DNA from: Krasilnikovozyma curviuscula
Lineage: Eukaryota > Basidiomycota > Tremellomycetes > Cystofilobasidiales > Mrakiaceae
Length of the DNA stretch: 64,000 bases
Reading direction: 5' to 3'
Assembly (NCBI GenBank): GCA_014825775.1
Contig: MVAQ01000006.1
Location: 177,541 to 241,540, forward strand
Part shown: positions 10,388-21,606 of the stretch, one piece after another
Layout of the letters: the number at the start of each line of letters is the position of its first letter
Numbering within the stretch: the first letter of the stretch is position 1
Translations under genes and position numbers: made by a program
Notes under the pieces: model-generated
The model's database searches: none
The model's input: only the letters and a program-made list of their open reading frames with translations
Told to the model about the DNA's origin: nothing

Positions 10388-13217
10388 TTACTTCTTCTTT
10401 TTCATCATCATGATGAAAGCGTTCTTGACTGGTCCCTTCTGACCGCCGTCATTGAAAGACGATTTGCTACTGCTGCTTTGCTTCTTCTTGTCGCCCAACT
10501 TTGTTGAAGGTCTGCCAGACTTTTTGGGATTGAGAGATTCTTTCGTAGGCTTTGACGGAGATGGCTTTGACGCTGTTGATATTAAGGAATGAGCTGAAGC
10601 GCCGTCTTCGTCTGCTAAACAAGCATCCAAATGAGCGTTGAGAGCAGCATCATCAGAAGGAAGTGATTTCTAGTTTTAAAAAGGAGTAGATAAGAATTGG
10701 CTGTAGACAAAAAAAAGAATCAAATCGAAGTCACCGAGCAAATAGGGCAGTAGATGCCAGAGTCTTCTTCAAGGGCTTCTTTGGGTTGCGAAGACTGGAT
10801 CAATCCAACGCCTGATGGATCTTCAATCCATTGGATCTCATCACCTTCTTCATCTGAATCGACTTCAAAGACTGGAATCTCCTTCTTCTGTTGTTTAGAG
10901 ACTGACGGCTTCTGCGGTGAAGGAGATTTGTTGAAATACTAAAGAATTAAAAAAAGGATAAGAATCAGTCAAGCAAAGTGTTCTTCAGGATGATCAAGAA
11001 GAGATATCCTCACCTGACCGATCCCTCTTCCACCTCCACCATCAACTTTACTCTTGGAAGCACGAAGGTCCACCAGCTTCGTGACACGTAGTCCAATCAG
11101 TCTCACTCTGAATGGCCAAGCCTTCTCAAACAGAATTGTTCCGGCCTTAAGAATGTCCGCCTTGGTGTAAAATGTCTGAGACGAGGATTGGACTGTGTGA
11201 ACTGTAGCAACGAATAGCAAGTCAGAATCTCGTGCTCGAAAAATAGAACAGTAAGTAAGCTGACCTTGGAAATCATCCAACTTATATTTGAAAGCCAGGG
11301 TTCTCCCCTCAAAGTCAAGCTCCTCCAGATCTCTTGCCAGATTCTCCGCAATATCCTCCAACTTTTCCAACAGCTCAGCCTTGTCTTGCGTCGCTCGGAA
11401 GGTACGTTCGACGCCGACACTTTTTCGGTCTTCTCTTCTACCAGCAATGACTTGATTTGACGTCGTTCCTAAGTAAGCTCGTAGGAGATCTTGAAGTCCC
11501 AGGCCAAGGAGTTGGATTGACGCTCGATGTTTGTAGACTGGCAGCATCCATGCTACAGCTTCAGATGCATGTCAAAAGCACTAGAGCCTAGATAAACTTA
11601 CTATCACCACAAGTATTGATCCCAACTTCCTGCAAGCATCTCTCGGTGACCTTCCCAATGCCAGGAATCTTTCGAATGGCTAGTGAATTCGTGAATGCAA
11701 GGATGCTGTCACGATCGAACGGAAGCTCGAATTGACCGTTTGGTTTGTTGTAGTCTGATCCGACTTTAGCAAGGCACTTAGTCGGAGCAATACTGTTGAT
11801 CAATGAAAAATGAAGAGTCAAAGTGAATGGCTTGAGGATGGAGCAATGACGCTGGTCAAGTGAGGAGTTTACATACCCAGCTGAAATTGTCAGTTTGGTG
11901 GTAGCTTCAACTTCGGTTCTCATCTTTTGAACAACTTCACCTGCAGTCATTCCAGAGTCGTGCATGTAGTTCGTGATACTGGTATTGCGAACTTAGTATC
12001 ACCACGCATCGCTCTCGGTCAGGAGTGACAATGAAGCACTTACTTCAGAAAGGCTTCGTCCATTCCAACGGCTGCCATGTTTGGATCATATTTACGCAAA
12101 ACAGTCACTGAGTACGACGGTAAACGATATTCAGTAAAGGCTTTCGATTTGAACAAAATGAGACGACCTTACTGATCTCTTTTGACGCCTTCGAATACTT
12201 GTTAAAATCAGGCTTGACAACAACTGCCGATGGACCTGCACGTTAGCCATAGTGCAAGGCGTTACTGTAGGCCCAAGACAACTTACTCAAGTGGGGACAG
12301 AGCTTCTTCGCGATGAAGCCCGCCATGCCACTTCGGCAACCGTACGCTCGCGCTTCGTAGCTTGCTGTCGTCAGGACTCCGCCGCCGACACAGAAGGCCT
12401 TACCTTTCAAGTGGGGTTGGGTAAGCAGCTCAACTGAAGAGGGAACGGGAGGAACGTGAGAAACAGTTTGGAGGATAGAATGGGGAGAGGGCCGAACCGG
12501 AAGCGTAGAACGCATCGGCGTCGCAATGAACTAGCGAGCGAAATAATTGGTCAGCAGTTGTTAGAAAAGGACAACGAGTGATAAGATGATGTACCGATAG
12601 TTTGAGAGAGATCTCGTTGAGACTCGAGGACTTCGACCAATCTGTCAGCCTCTGCTTCAAGAGCTGGAATTGAAGCCGTCTTCATTAGTTTGTCCCGCTT
12701 GGTTGCAAAGTTCCACAGATTATCAGATCATGTTTTTATGCGAGTCAGAAAAGAGGAGCCTTACCATGGCTAACATGGACTTGATCTTTTTCGAAAGCTC
12801 TTCGTCTTTCTTCCTTTCGAACTGGTAAGCCAGAATTACCGGAAGACACCAAATACCTTTAGTCAAAGGATCAATCCCTATTCACAATGAGAACTCACTT
12901 CATAGAACTTGGAGCCCTGCACGGATCAAACAACAGGCTGTCAGTTCTTGTAGCTTCGTAGGAGCCGGATGGCGGATTGAATGTGTTCATGGGATTGTAC
13001 ACACCTTGCTAGCTTCAGCGATGATCTTATTGATTTCAGTCTGATCTTTCTTGATACCTGTAGCCCAAGTGTCAGACAATGAGCCCTCTTTCGTGTTATA
13101 GCATAGTTCTCTGTTCCACTCACCAGCTTTGTTGACTGAAGCTCCAGCCAAACGCCTTAAGAACGAGTCCGTCTCAGAAGCTGACTTGGAGGATGGACGA
13201 GCTTCTGTGGAAGCCAT
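10388..13217 (-). CDS. POLK: DNA polymerase kappa (Y-family, DinB/Rad30-like)
   Basis: A many-exon gene for a translesion DNA polymerase. The N-terminus carries the kappa-specific clasp (GIKKDQTEINKIIAEASKGS). The first catalytic Asp lies in LVHCDADAFYASVE. The fingers read CVGGG, TTASYEARAYGCRSGM and AGFIAKKLCPHL. The second acidic pair is VGMDEAFLN, where most homologues have S-[IL]-D-E. The thumb and little-finger region contains IAPTKCLAKVGSD, KPNGQFELPFDRD and IRKIPGIGKVTER. Near the C-terminus is a single UBZ4-type zinc finger, CPICSKSLPSDDAALNAH followed by LDAC, which in kappa binds monoubiquitinated PCNA. The protein ends in a basic tail NAFIMMMKKKK. One intron uses a weak donor (G/GTTCGG) just after FYAS. 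The start at 13217 gives a normal N-terminus; a second ATG at 13250 is in frame. Confidence 0.93.
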
Positions 13218-14160
13218 CTTGACACTCCTTGATATCCGGTCACCGGTCACACGTGGGGGAAACCTGAGCCAGCTGTAGAACAGGCAAGCAAAGGGGGATC
13301 GTCAGGGCTGTTGTACAGCAATACTGAAGCAATGCCAGGAGCATATCCTCACATCAGTACATACCTTAGCCTGCTTAGGGGTACTCCCAGGTGTATAGCA
13401 CAAGAAAACGGCGATGGTCGTTGTTGCGTGAGAGACAGGAATGAACAAGCAGCAGCGCAACTCCTAGGACCTTCGGCCAGAAAGCCACTCTAATGCGAAT
13501 ATGTTACGAGGGAAGGAAACTGATGTTGATCAGTAGCAATACTCATAGACTCCAATTGCGTTACTTTGGCTCGCTGGGGTAAGAAATGTTCCCTTGTTTT
13601 GGTCCTCGTCGCGTCACGAAAGAGCCGGGGGGCAGACCCAAATGAGGTTCTACTGCTGATATTCTAACACATAGCTTATTGAACTGTTCCTTAGGATCAC
13701 GCTCTCGGAAGTGCCCGAGAGAAGCTGTCTCTTCTATCTTTCCATAACGGAGCGTTGTGGAAGGGCAATGAATTTGGAGAACTCTGAGAACGACTATGGC
13801 GTTTGGGTGCCACTTTACCCGACTCCTCCTAGCTATCATCTACTCATCTACAGAATTTTCACCCCATCTCAAGTTTGTCACTCTTCTACTTAGGCTTCGA
13901 CGGTCTAACGCAGCATGTATCGCGCTTGATTTTTTTTTTGCAGAGCGCCTCCTCTTTTTTGGGTTATTTTTCACGGAATTTACTCGACTCCAACCACAAT
14001 TACTCTCAAAATTCCATCCTTTCATCTACCCAGTTTTTCTTGGATACCCTCTACATTCCTATCGGATACTCCAATACAGCATATAACGCCAAAGTAGAGG
14101 TTTTCTTCGCGTGGTCTCGACACTTTGTGTCCCCTCCTCGCTCCCACCCCTCACTGGCCA
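13218..14160. promoter_or_regulatory. Divergent promoter between POLK and DBF4
   Basis: A 940-nt spacer with no supported gene sits between two divergently read replication and repair genes. One CACGAAA heptamer at 13615-13621 matches the budding-yeast SCB consensus (CRCGAAA). A single match of this length is expected by chance fairly often, so its role is conjecture. Pyrimidine-rich tracts precede the DBF4 start. Confidence 0.45.
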
Positions 14161-16668
14161 TGTCGAAACGACCTGCGGGAGCTCTCACTCCCCTTAAGAG
14201 AAATCATCTGCAGGAGAATGGAGCAGCAGCAGCAACAGTGGGAGATGACGGGGCTGCTAAGAAGCTCAGAGTAGAACTCCCTTCATCCAACCCTCGCCCA
14301 ACAACTACAGCCTCCCAACAAAAAGCTGCCTTCAACGGTACCAAGAAGGAGAAGGAGGCCAAGAGGCTAGCTATTCTCAGGCAGAAGCAGAATTTCTACG
14401 ACAAGTATATCATTGCTTTCCCGAGCTTCGTCTTCTACTTCGAGGGAGACGGTTTGGCGACCCAGGAGGCGTTAGCTAGCATCAGACGGTTGGGTGGAGT
14501 GAGTCCTTCTTTTCCTTTCTCCTCTATTCTCTTCTGCAAGCTATTGCTCCTGAGAAGGACCACTCGCTGCTGCTCTGTTATGCTCGAAGACTCACTCGTA
14601 TATTTTGTTTGATCTCGCCAGAAACACGAGCGTTTCTTCCAAAAGAGCGTAACTCATGTCGTTACATCTCGTAAAGTCCCAGCTCTTCCACCAAAAGGCG
14701 ATGGTATCTCTTCGTGAGTAGTTTATTTTCTTTCGAATATACTCTCCCTATGAATTGTACGGCTCGTTTAAGTCAAGAGAGTGCTGATTTTTCCTGTTTG
14801 TGTCGCGCCTCCTTGACCCAGGATCCCAGCGAGTCCAGGACACAACCCTTTCCTCGACGTGAGCACCTACAGTATTCCAGGAGACCTTCTTATTAAGGCT
14901 CAGGAATGGAACATGAAGGTCTGGGATTTGGAAAGTAAGTCGCTGATTTAATTCCTCGTGTTGATGTCACAGAGGAGGCGTTCGAGAGTGTTTTTCGTGA
15001 CTGATTTGCCACCTCCTGTACCTCTGAATGCTTCTGCTTTCAACAGAGTTCAAATCAGTTCTTGATCGTCTGTCAGCAGCTCCGACCCTCTCGTTGGTCC
15101 CTTCAGCAACAGCTCAAGCCAAACCAGCACCACCCCCAAAACCATCACGCGAATTACACTCCCTCCTAGCATCTGAATCACTTCACCATACGACTCATGA
15201 GAGAGATCCCACCACTCTCAGACCCGACTACAGATACTTCTCCAAGGGCAGCTTCTACGTCCTAGTCGAAGACGCCAAAGGGGAACATCGAACCATCCTA
15301 GCGAAAGAATACGACCGACCTCGCGGTGGTAGAGAAGGCGAGTGGCCAGCTGCTTTCAGGAACTTCCTGCGTCCTTTGGCATTTGAAGAAAGAGTAGACT
15401 GGGAGAAAGTCCAGGAACAAGTCGCCCAGCAACAACAGGCTGGAGGAAGCCGTGCCGCGGCGCTCCTTCGTGAAAACAATAACCCTCAGGTGCCCAATCT
15501 CAGACGAGCAATCTCACTCCAGTCCCTCAACAAAAAGGCGGGAGGTTCTACCCACAATAACGGTCTCCAGCAACAGCAAGATATCACCAGTGCGACCAAT
15601 AACGAAAACAAAGAACCAGGCTACATGGCTGCGTCTGGAAATTCTGTCAATATTACTTCGACTGCTGCTACTTCAGCTCGTTCAGGGGCCATCCTAGGTG
15701 GAGCAGCCATCAACAGCGGTAGAATGCACTTGTTGGAGAACTCAATGAGACGACAGGTTAGACTTCCAGTCGGAACCAGACGAAGAAGCGCCTTGTCTGG
15801 CATCAGAGGCACCGAGCCACTGGCGACAGCATCTGGTGCTGGTGCTGCTGTTGCTGAGAATGGTGTCAGTGGCAGAACTCGATCAAGGGCTTCCATGCTT
15901 GGTGCTGGTGACGTCAAGGTAGCAGAAGTCGAGCTTGAAGTCGAGGGAGATTCTGAGGGGGGGGAGGAGGATATTCATCAAGAGGAGGAGCAGCCAGTAG
16001 AAGACCCAGCCGCTGCAGCTGTCCGTCTCGCCATCGCTCAAGAGCTTGAAGAAGAAAAGATGCAGCAGCAGGAAGAAGAAGCTGCTCGTGTTCAAGAACA
16101 GCAGAGGCGCGCTGAATATGCCAAAAGGGAGCTGGCCAGAACTGCGAAGATGGGTGCACCTACCATGCCAAAGAGACACAGCTTGGGCGGAGCAACAGAT
16201 CACCACAGAGTCAGGTTGGCCAAAAGAGTGGAGACTGCGAAGCCAGGGTATTGCGAAAACTGTCGAGTCAAGTTCGACGACTTCTCACAAGTGAGTATCT
16301 TGTCACTTTCCCCTTGAAACACCTTTTTCACGAAAATTGAGATTCTGATGTTTTGTGTACTATAGCACGTCGGCTCTCGTAGACACAGAAGATTCGCAGA
16401 AATGTCAGAGAACTACGCCGCTCTTGATGTGGTTCTTGGTCGGCTTGTAAGACAGCCACTTCGCCCAATCCACGGTCACCACTACCAACAAGTCCACCCA
16501 TCATCCAGTATCAGCAGAAAGTTGTGCTTGGAAGAAGCGATGAAAGAAGATGAATGCACTCTCACCGATGCGGAAGAAGACATGGATGTTGATGGACCTC
16601 AACCTTCGACTGATTACCTCAAAGCCAACCAAAGCCCAACCACAACTGACATCCCTTCCAACCATTAA
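14161..16668 (+). CDS. DBF4: Dbf4/Dfp1-like regulatory subunit of Cdc7 kinase
   Basis: A five-exon gene encoding about 695 residues. The N-terminal part contains a BRCT-like motif N (AIASIRR-type helix, then KHERFFQKSVTHVVTS), in which the THVV strand is typical of Dbf4. A middle region reads PDYRYFSKGSFYVLVED and FRPLAFEERVDW-like sequence (here LRPLAFEERVDW), as in motif M, the Cdc7-binding segment. The Dbf4-type zinc finger lies at about residues 583-607: GYCENCRVKFDDFSQHVGS then RRHRRFA, giving C-x2-C and H-x5-H ligands. Between M and the finger is a long low-complexity insert rich in Ala, Gln, Arg and Glu. Role: activating Cdc7 for phosphorylation of the MCM helicase at origins. All four splice junctions keep the frame, and the start at 14161 begins MSKRPAGALTPLKR. 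Confidence 0.92.
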
Positions 16669-17273
16669 ATTGCATTTGCCTCCCCTAAAGTTCCTAATCA
16701 GCATACAACTTTTACCCCACGCACTACCATATAATTTCCTTGTCCCATCGCCTTCTTCTTCATACGTACCTCAACTTTGTACCTTGCATTATAATTCTTA
16801 TCTATTATCACTCTCATACCCAGCGATATTTGACGCTCCTTTTCACCTCCTCAAAACTTCTTGTCCGTCTTGCATTCTTCATCGACACGTCCTCGCGGGC
16901 GTGCTCGCCTTTCGAAACTACAAGGGCTTTGTTCTTCTCTTCGTTTTTTTCAACTCTAGTCGCATACTCTATTCCAATGGGTAACTTTTTTTACTCCTCT
17001 GCATCTGTTCATTTTCAATTCATATGGCGGTGGATTTGTGTAAAAGAAAGCTACAGGTCGCATAGCTGTCGCGCACTGTTTGGATCAGATCTACAGTGCA
17101 TTTTTTCCACTTTCGAAGGTCTGATAGCTGTCAGCAAAATGATACGTGATAAATAATAAAAAGTCCTTGTCTGTAGGTATAGTTAGAGTACCCTCGTCGC
17201 CATCCAAGAGGAGCGCAAGTACGATACAATAAAGAAAAAAAACCCATTTCTACATGTCTTAAGATGATACCGT
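16669..17273. other. Convergent intergenic region, no gene seen
   Basis: This lies between the 3' ends of DBF4 and the amylase gene. A plus-strand open frame near 16740-17156 is pyrimidine-rich and overlaps other frames; it is most likely 3' untranslated sequence. Confidence 0.55.
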
Positions 17274-19746
17274 CTAGTCTTTCTTGAAAAACTCTCTGTT
17301 TCTAGCGTCTACCTTAGTCCAAATAGAGACGGACATGTCGGAGCACAGGAATTCGGCCCAGCCGTCGTCACCAATGGTGATCTCGCCCTGGTGCCAGCCG
17401 AGGACGTCGGTCCACTTCTCACCAGCGCGTTCTTTGCCGACTTCCATACGCTTCTTACCCTCTGTTCCGTTACAAAGGACGACAGCGCAGCCGTCATGAT
17501 CGTCATCACCCATACGAACCCATCCAAGGCAGTTAGCGTGGTCCCAATAGTCTCTAAGTTCGCCTGCAGTTGCGCAAGACGGATTTCTGGGAAGTCAGAC
17601 TAACGCTACAAGGTTGCATTTGAAAGTGTTTGCTTACCGTATGCGAACCATCTTCTGGCTTTAATGAAGTCCTCAAGTTGAGACATGGCTGGTTGAGGGT
17701 TCTCCCCACCACATCCATAGAGATCACCGTAGAAAACGCATGCTAGAAAAGAATCAAGAAAAATACTGTCAGCATCAGACTATGCGAAGGTGAAAGCGGC
17801 TAGGTACGAAGGTATAGACTTACGGTACCCAGCAGGTCTCAATAAGATGAGCGCGTAGGCCAATGGCTTGAACTGAGGGTTCACCCAAGACTCCAAAGAT
17901 TGGCCAACTTGAGTATCGTGATTGTCAACGAGAGTGACGGCATCAATGGGTTGAGCTTGAACCATCGATCCGTCAAAGATCTGCCTCATATCGAACGCGT
18001 TACCCTTCTCTCCGGCTTCTTTAAAGTTGTAGTGCAAGGGAGTGTCAAAGACAGAGAATTGGGTATCGAGCTTGTTGACGTAGTTCTCGAGGGAGCCCAA
18101 GGAGTCTTTCCAGAATTCTGAAGATACAATACCAAGACGATCAGCGGCATTTCTTCCCACGAAAATTGCAGAGAAGATCATAGCCACTCACCACCAACAC
18201 AGAACATTTTGCTCTTACCCGTCTTCTCCCTGACATGCTTAACGAATTGAGAGATGAAGGTTCTGTCGATGTGCTTGATGGCATCGAACCTGAATCCCTC
18301 CGCGCCAGTCTCGTTAAGAATCCATTCACCCCACTTGTTTAAGTTAGCTTCGACATCTGGATGAGCATGCTATAATTGAAAGAAGAGTTCTTGAGCTTCA
18401 CGGAGTAGCACAGAGAATGAGGAAAGCGCTCTTACGTCGATATCAGCCTTTGAAATAGAGGAACGGCGGATCGTCAGCATTTGTACCAGAATAATTCTTA
18501 AAGAAAAATGAACAAAGTGGATGGGAGACGTACAAACATGAGGTAATCGAAGTTACCGTTCTCACCGTCGACAGCCTTAGCCCAAGTCTTGCCGTCACCA
18601 TGGATTTTGCTACCAAGAGATGGCCGCGTCAGAATTCCATCGCCTCAAACCTCAAAGAGCTAGCCACAGAAAAGGCAACTCACAAGATATGGTTTTCCTT
18701 AGCTTTGTCGTCGTAATCCACACCGGTGAAATGGTTGAAGTTCCACTTCATCTCGTCGTGCTTACCCTTTCGACCAGGAAAGTCGAATCCAGTCCAGCCT
18801 TCAATATTGTGCATGTCGCTTATCTCCTTGTTGCGGTCGTCGAAGTCGACGGCAGTGGCCATGAATGTCTCTTTGTAGTCAGCACCGGCTGCATCGATCA
18901 ATGCCAGTCAGTTGTGGATATCTACGCAAGGAGAAAAACGCGAATGAGCAGTACCTTTGTGGTTCAGCACGGCATCGATATAACTGAGGATGCCGTTATC
19001 TTTGGCTGTCTTAATGGCATCGACGAGCTCCTCCTTGGTGCCCCAGTTAGTTCGTACGCCACCCTTGACGTCGAACTCGCCGAGGTCGTAGACGTCGTAC
19101 ACGTCGTAACCCGTTCCATCGATGGAAGAGCCTTTCGTGGGAGGTGGCTTATCAGAATGAGGGAAAGGTGTATGGTAAGCGAAGGTCGTCGCTCAGACTT
19201 GCCAAGTGATCGTTAGACTCACCAACCATGCGGCGGTGATGCCCATCTCTGCGAGTCTCTTCGATTCAGATTTAAACTTCTTCCAGTGAACGCCTTTACC
19301 TGCATTACCAGTAGTCGTCGCAGATCAGCGAAACAGACGAAAACAAAGGTTGTATAAAAATAAAGTCGGGGTCAGAAAATGGCCTTGGCAAGGGGCGAGC
19401 CCATGGGTACGAAGAGCGCCGCTGGTAGATTCGAGAAGAAATGTTCTTAAAAACATACCTTCAGCGTACCATTCGAAGTATTGGCTGAGGGGAAGAAATC
19501 ACGGAAAGTTATTCAGAAGAAAGTTCAGCAAGAAGAGAAGAAAGTATGTAGTAAGAGATAAGATTTACACTGGAAAATCAAACAGCCAAAAGAGGTCAGA
19601 TACGTTCACACTCTAACAAAGGTTGCAAGGCAGGGCTCAAGCTGAAAGAGAAAGCACGACGTACTCATAGTATAGTTCGCTGGTAGTTTGGCACCGAGGG
19701 AGAGCTTGTGCTCCAAATCCTGAGCAATTGAGTTAGAGGCTTCCAT
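17274..19746 (-). CDS. Intracellular alpha-amylase, GH13 subfamily 5 type
   Basis: A multi-exon gene for a cytoplasmic amylase without signal peptide. The N-terminus (MEASNSIAQDLEH...) leads into NYTM-[I]-QYFEWYAEGKGVHW, the GH13_5 opening. Conserved region I is YIDAVLNHKAG; region II is EGFRFDAIKHID with the nucleophile Asp; region III is FCVGEFWKDS with the acid Glu; region IV is TLVDNHDTQVGQSLE with the transition-state Asp. GTGYDVYDVYDLGEFD and the C-terminal GWVRMGDDDHDGCAVV strands fit the bacterial-type cytoplasmic amylases. Fungal members (Aspergillus AmyD, Histoplasma Amy1) are linked to alpha-1,3-glucan synthesis, probably through primer formation, so a wall role is a reasonable inference. 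Family knowledge suggests an ancient bacterial origin. The join between exon 1 and the QYFEWY exon requires an unusual 1-nt exon, listed separately. Confidence 0.9.
19569..19569 (-). other. Candidate 1-nt micro-exon in the amylase gene
   Basis: Exon 1 ends at 19665 with ...AAC-TAT-ACT-ATG-A before a GTACGT donor. The next recognisable coding exon starts at 19484 with C-CAA-TAC-TTC-GAA-TGG. Direct splicing breaks the frame. Between them lies TTTTCCAG/T/GTAAATC: a good acceptor preceded by CTGAC, a single T, and a donor. Using that T gives A-T-C, restoring NYTM-I-QYFEWY. The resulting introns are 95 nt (19570-19664) and 84 nt (19485-19568), normal for this genome. Confidence 0.5.
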
Positions 19747-20662
19747 GGCAGTTTACGTTGTGGATTCCGGTGGGCCTTGGTTATCGGAGGGAATCAGAGC
19801 AGGTGGTGGGATCGAAGACAAGATGCGATAAGAGGGGCGCGAACGTGGACGCCATTTGAGCAGTCGATTTCAGTTGACACGAGTTGGATGAAGGAAAGGT
19901 TGTCAGCGTGAGTCAACGGAAGAAATAAGAGTATAAGAGTACAGCAAGAGTACAGTAGCTTACAAGGCCGATATAAGGTAGGCTATGGAAGACCGTCGGT
20001 GCGAAATGACGAGGGAAGGAGGGAGGAGAAATGGGGTTAGTGGACTCAGCCGGAAAGGAGGAACCACCGCCGCAAGATATGATAACTCGACTTACCAGGA
20101 GGGAGAGCTCTGAAAGAGGGACTGGGTGGGTGACGGGAAGCAAAGGGAGATGGATCGTCACTCTTGATACGTTCTTTTGCATGGCTGTCCCAGGAACTCG
20201 CGATCCAGACAAAAACGATCGATCGATACGTCATCAGGCCCGCAGATCTTCTCCACTTCAAAATCTCCGTCAATCCATCCAGCTGGATCGATGTCGACAA
20301 GAGCACGAACGTTTCAGTTCTGAAACCAGAAACATCCATATATGCAGGAAGTAGCAACAGCAAGGGAAGGCCGTCACAAAGAGACGAATTGACCGGTGCG
20401 AAGACTCGAGAGAGCGAACACAATTGAATTGGAAGCTGGTATGTGGTGATGGGTTCCTGTAGACTTACTTTAGAACATATTACAAATTCTTATGAGCTGA
20501 AGTGATACTGTGAGTCTAATTGCATCTGGATTTGTCTGGAAGGAACCGAGCAGAAATGATTGAAGCCTTAGGTCATTTATCACTGCGAGCTTGCTTGCGA
20601 CAAGTCGGACCAGGTTCAAATACAAATTATGTCTTCTTCTTCTAAGATATTAAAAGCGAAGG
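19747..20662. promoter_or_regulatory. Amylase upstream region
   Basis: About 900 nt without a supported gene, between the amylase start and the stop of the next minus-strand gene. Overlapping open frames of about 100 codons exist on both strands near 19913-20423, but they show no domain and oppose each other. A leader exon of the amylase cannot be excluded. A GGTTCAAAT heptamer-like box near 20613 is not accompanied by a tRNA fold. Confidence 0.45.
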
Positions 20663-21257
20663 TTAGATCGTGGTCGTCTCACCAGCCTGCATCTTATCAT
20701 GATAGCCTTTCAGGTCCGCAACCTTCTCCGTTGGTTCACGACGAGGGTGCCCCCATCCTTCGTTGGCCAGGTTCTACTCAACAAGAAGAGAAAAGGTGAG
20801 CTCTGAACTATTAAGAGGCGTGTAAGTAAATGAGATTTGTAAATTGAAAGCTTACGTCTGGTGGGTTGGTCAAGGCATCTCCCACATCTGCATTTTCGCT
20901 CAAAGGCTACATACAGCAGTTAAACCTACTATTCAGTACCACCATCTATAAGTATTATAGGAGGGAACATAATCTTACTTTCTTGTCACCACTAGGGATG
21001 ACTTTGTGAACCTCTCGGCTAGACTCCTCGCCCCACGTCTTCTCCCTCTGCTTGTCCGTGATGGGGATATCAGCTCCATGGTGATGATACGCGTGAGTGG
21101 ACTCATGGTGCCCATGGTGACCATTGCGGGGTTGGTTCGAAAACTTCTCTGGGAGACTCGATCATAAAAAAAAACAAGTTAGAGCGGTGTTGTTTTGCGT
21201 TGGAAAGAACAGGAGAGGGTGGGCTTACTCTGGGTTGAATTCAGAGATGGTAGCCAT
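20663..21257 (-). CDS. Small hydrophilic His-rich protein, function unknown
   Basis: A four-exon gene for a protein of about 115 residues. The start is MATISEFNPEKFSNQ; an early segment is rich in histidine (NGHHGHHESTHAYHHHGAD). The middle is charged (ITDKQREKTWGEESSREVHK), and the C-terminus reads DNLANEGWGHPRREPTEKV followed by ADLKGYHDKMQAGETTTI. It has no signal peptide, no transmembrane segment and almost no hydrophobic stretch. All three introns are short with good donors and keep the frame, which argues for a real gene despite the small size. I do not recognise the family. The composition (hydrophilic, Gly/His/Lys/Glu-rich) resembles stress-related hydrophilins and could bind metal ions through its histidines, but this is conjecture. 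Confidence 0.72.
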
Positions 21258-21606
21258 GTTGTCGAATTGATAGAAGAAAATAAAAGTCAGGTATTTGGAA
21301 AAAGCAAGTCTTTCGTGTGATGGTGCACCCTTCTTATACCAGGAGGGGTTGGAGTTGCAGGCTCCAATTGCTAACTAAGCGTGATGTGATGGCGCCACGA
21401 AACGGCGACGACTGGTTCAGTCCCAACACCAAACACTTACCAAAGAGGAACGAAGAAGATATGGTCTTACGGCTCTTGGTCTCCCTTTGCGACTTCAAGT
21501 TTAATATCGGTACGGTGTAGTTGCCAATTTTACGAGCGCCACATTTCAAGTAGTATCAACAGTACCAAAAGGATGGCGTAAGATCTGTAGTATCAAGCTG
21601 ATCAAA
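21258..21606. promoter_or_regulatory. Upstream region of the small His-rich gene
   Basis: About 350 nt containing the promoter and leader of the His-rich gene and the 3' end of the bL28m-like gene. No convincing gene or site is seen. Confidence 0.45.

Noticed and set aside
20031..20423. Overlapping plus and minus frames upstream of the amylase
   Set aside because: They oppose each other, and neither has recognisable motifs or introns; treated as amylase upstream sequence.
20579..20640. tRNA-like B box (GGTTCAAAT)
   Set aside because: No A box at the right distance and no cloverleaf pairing could be drawn.
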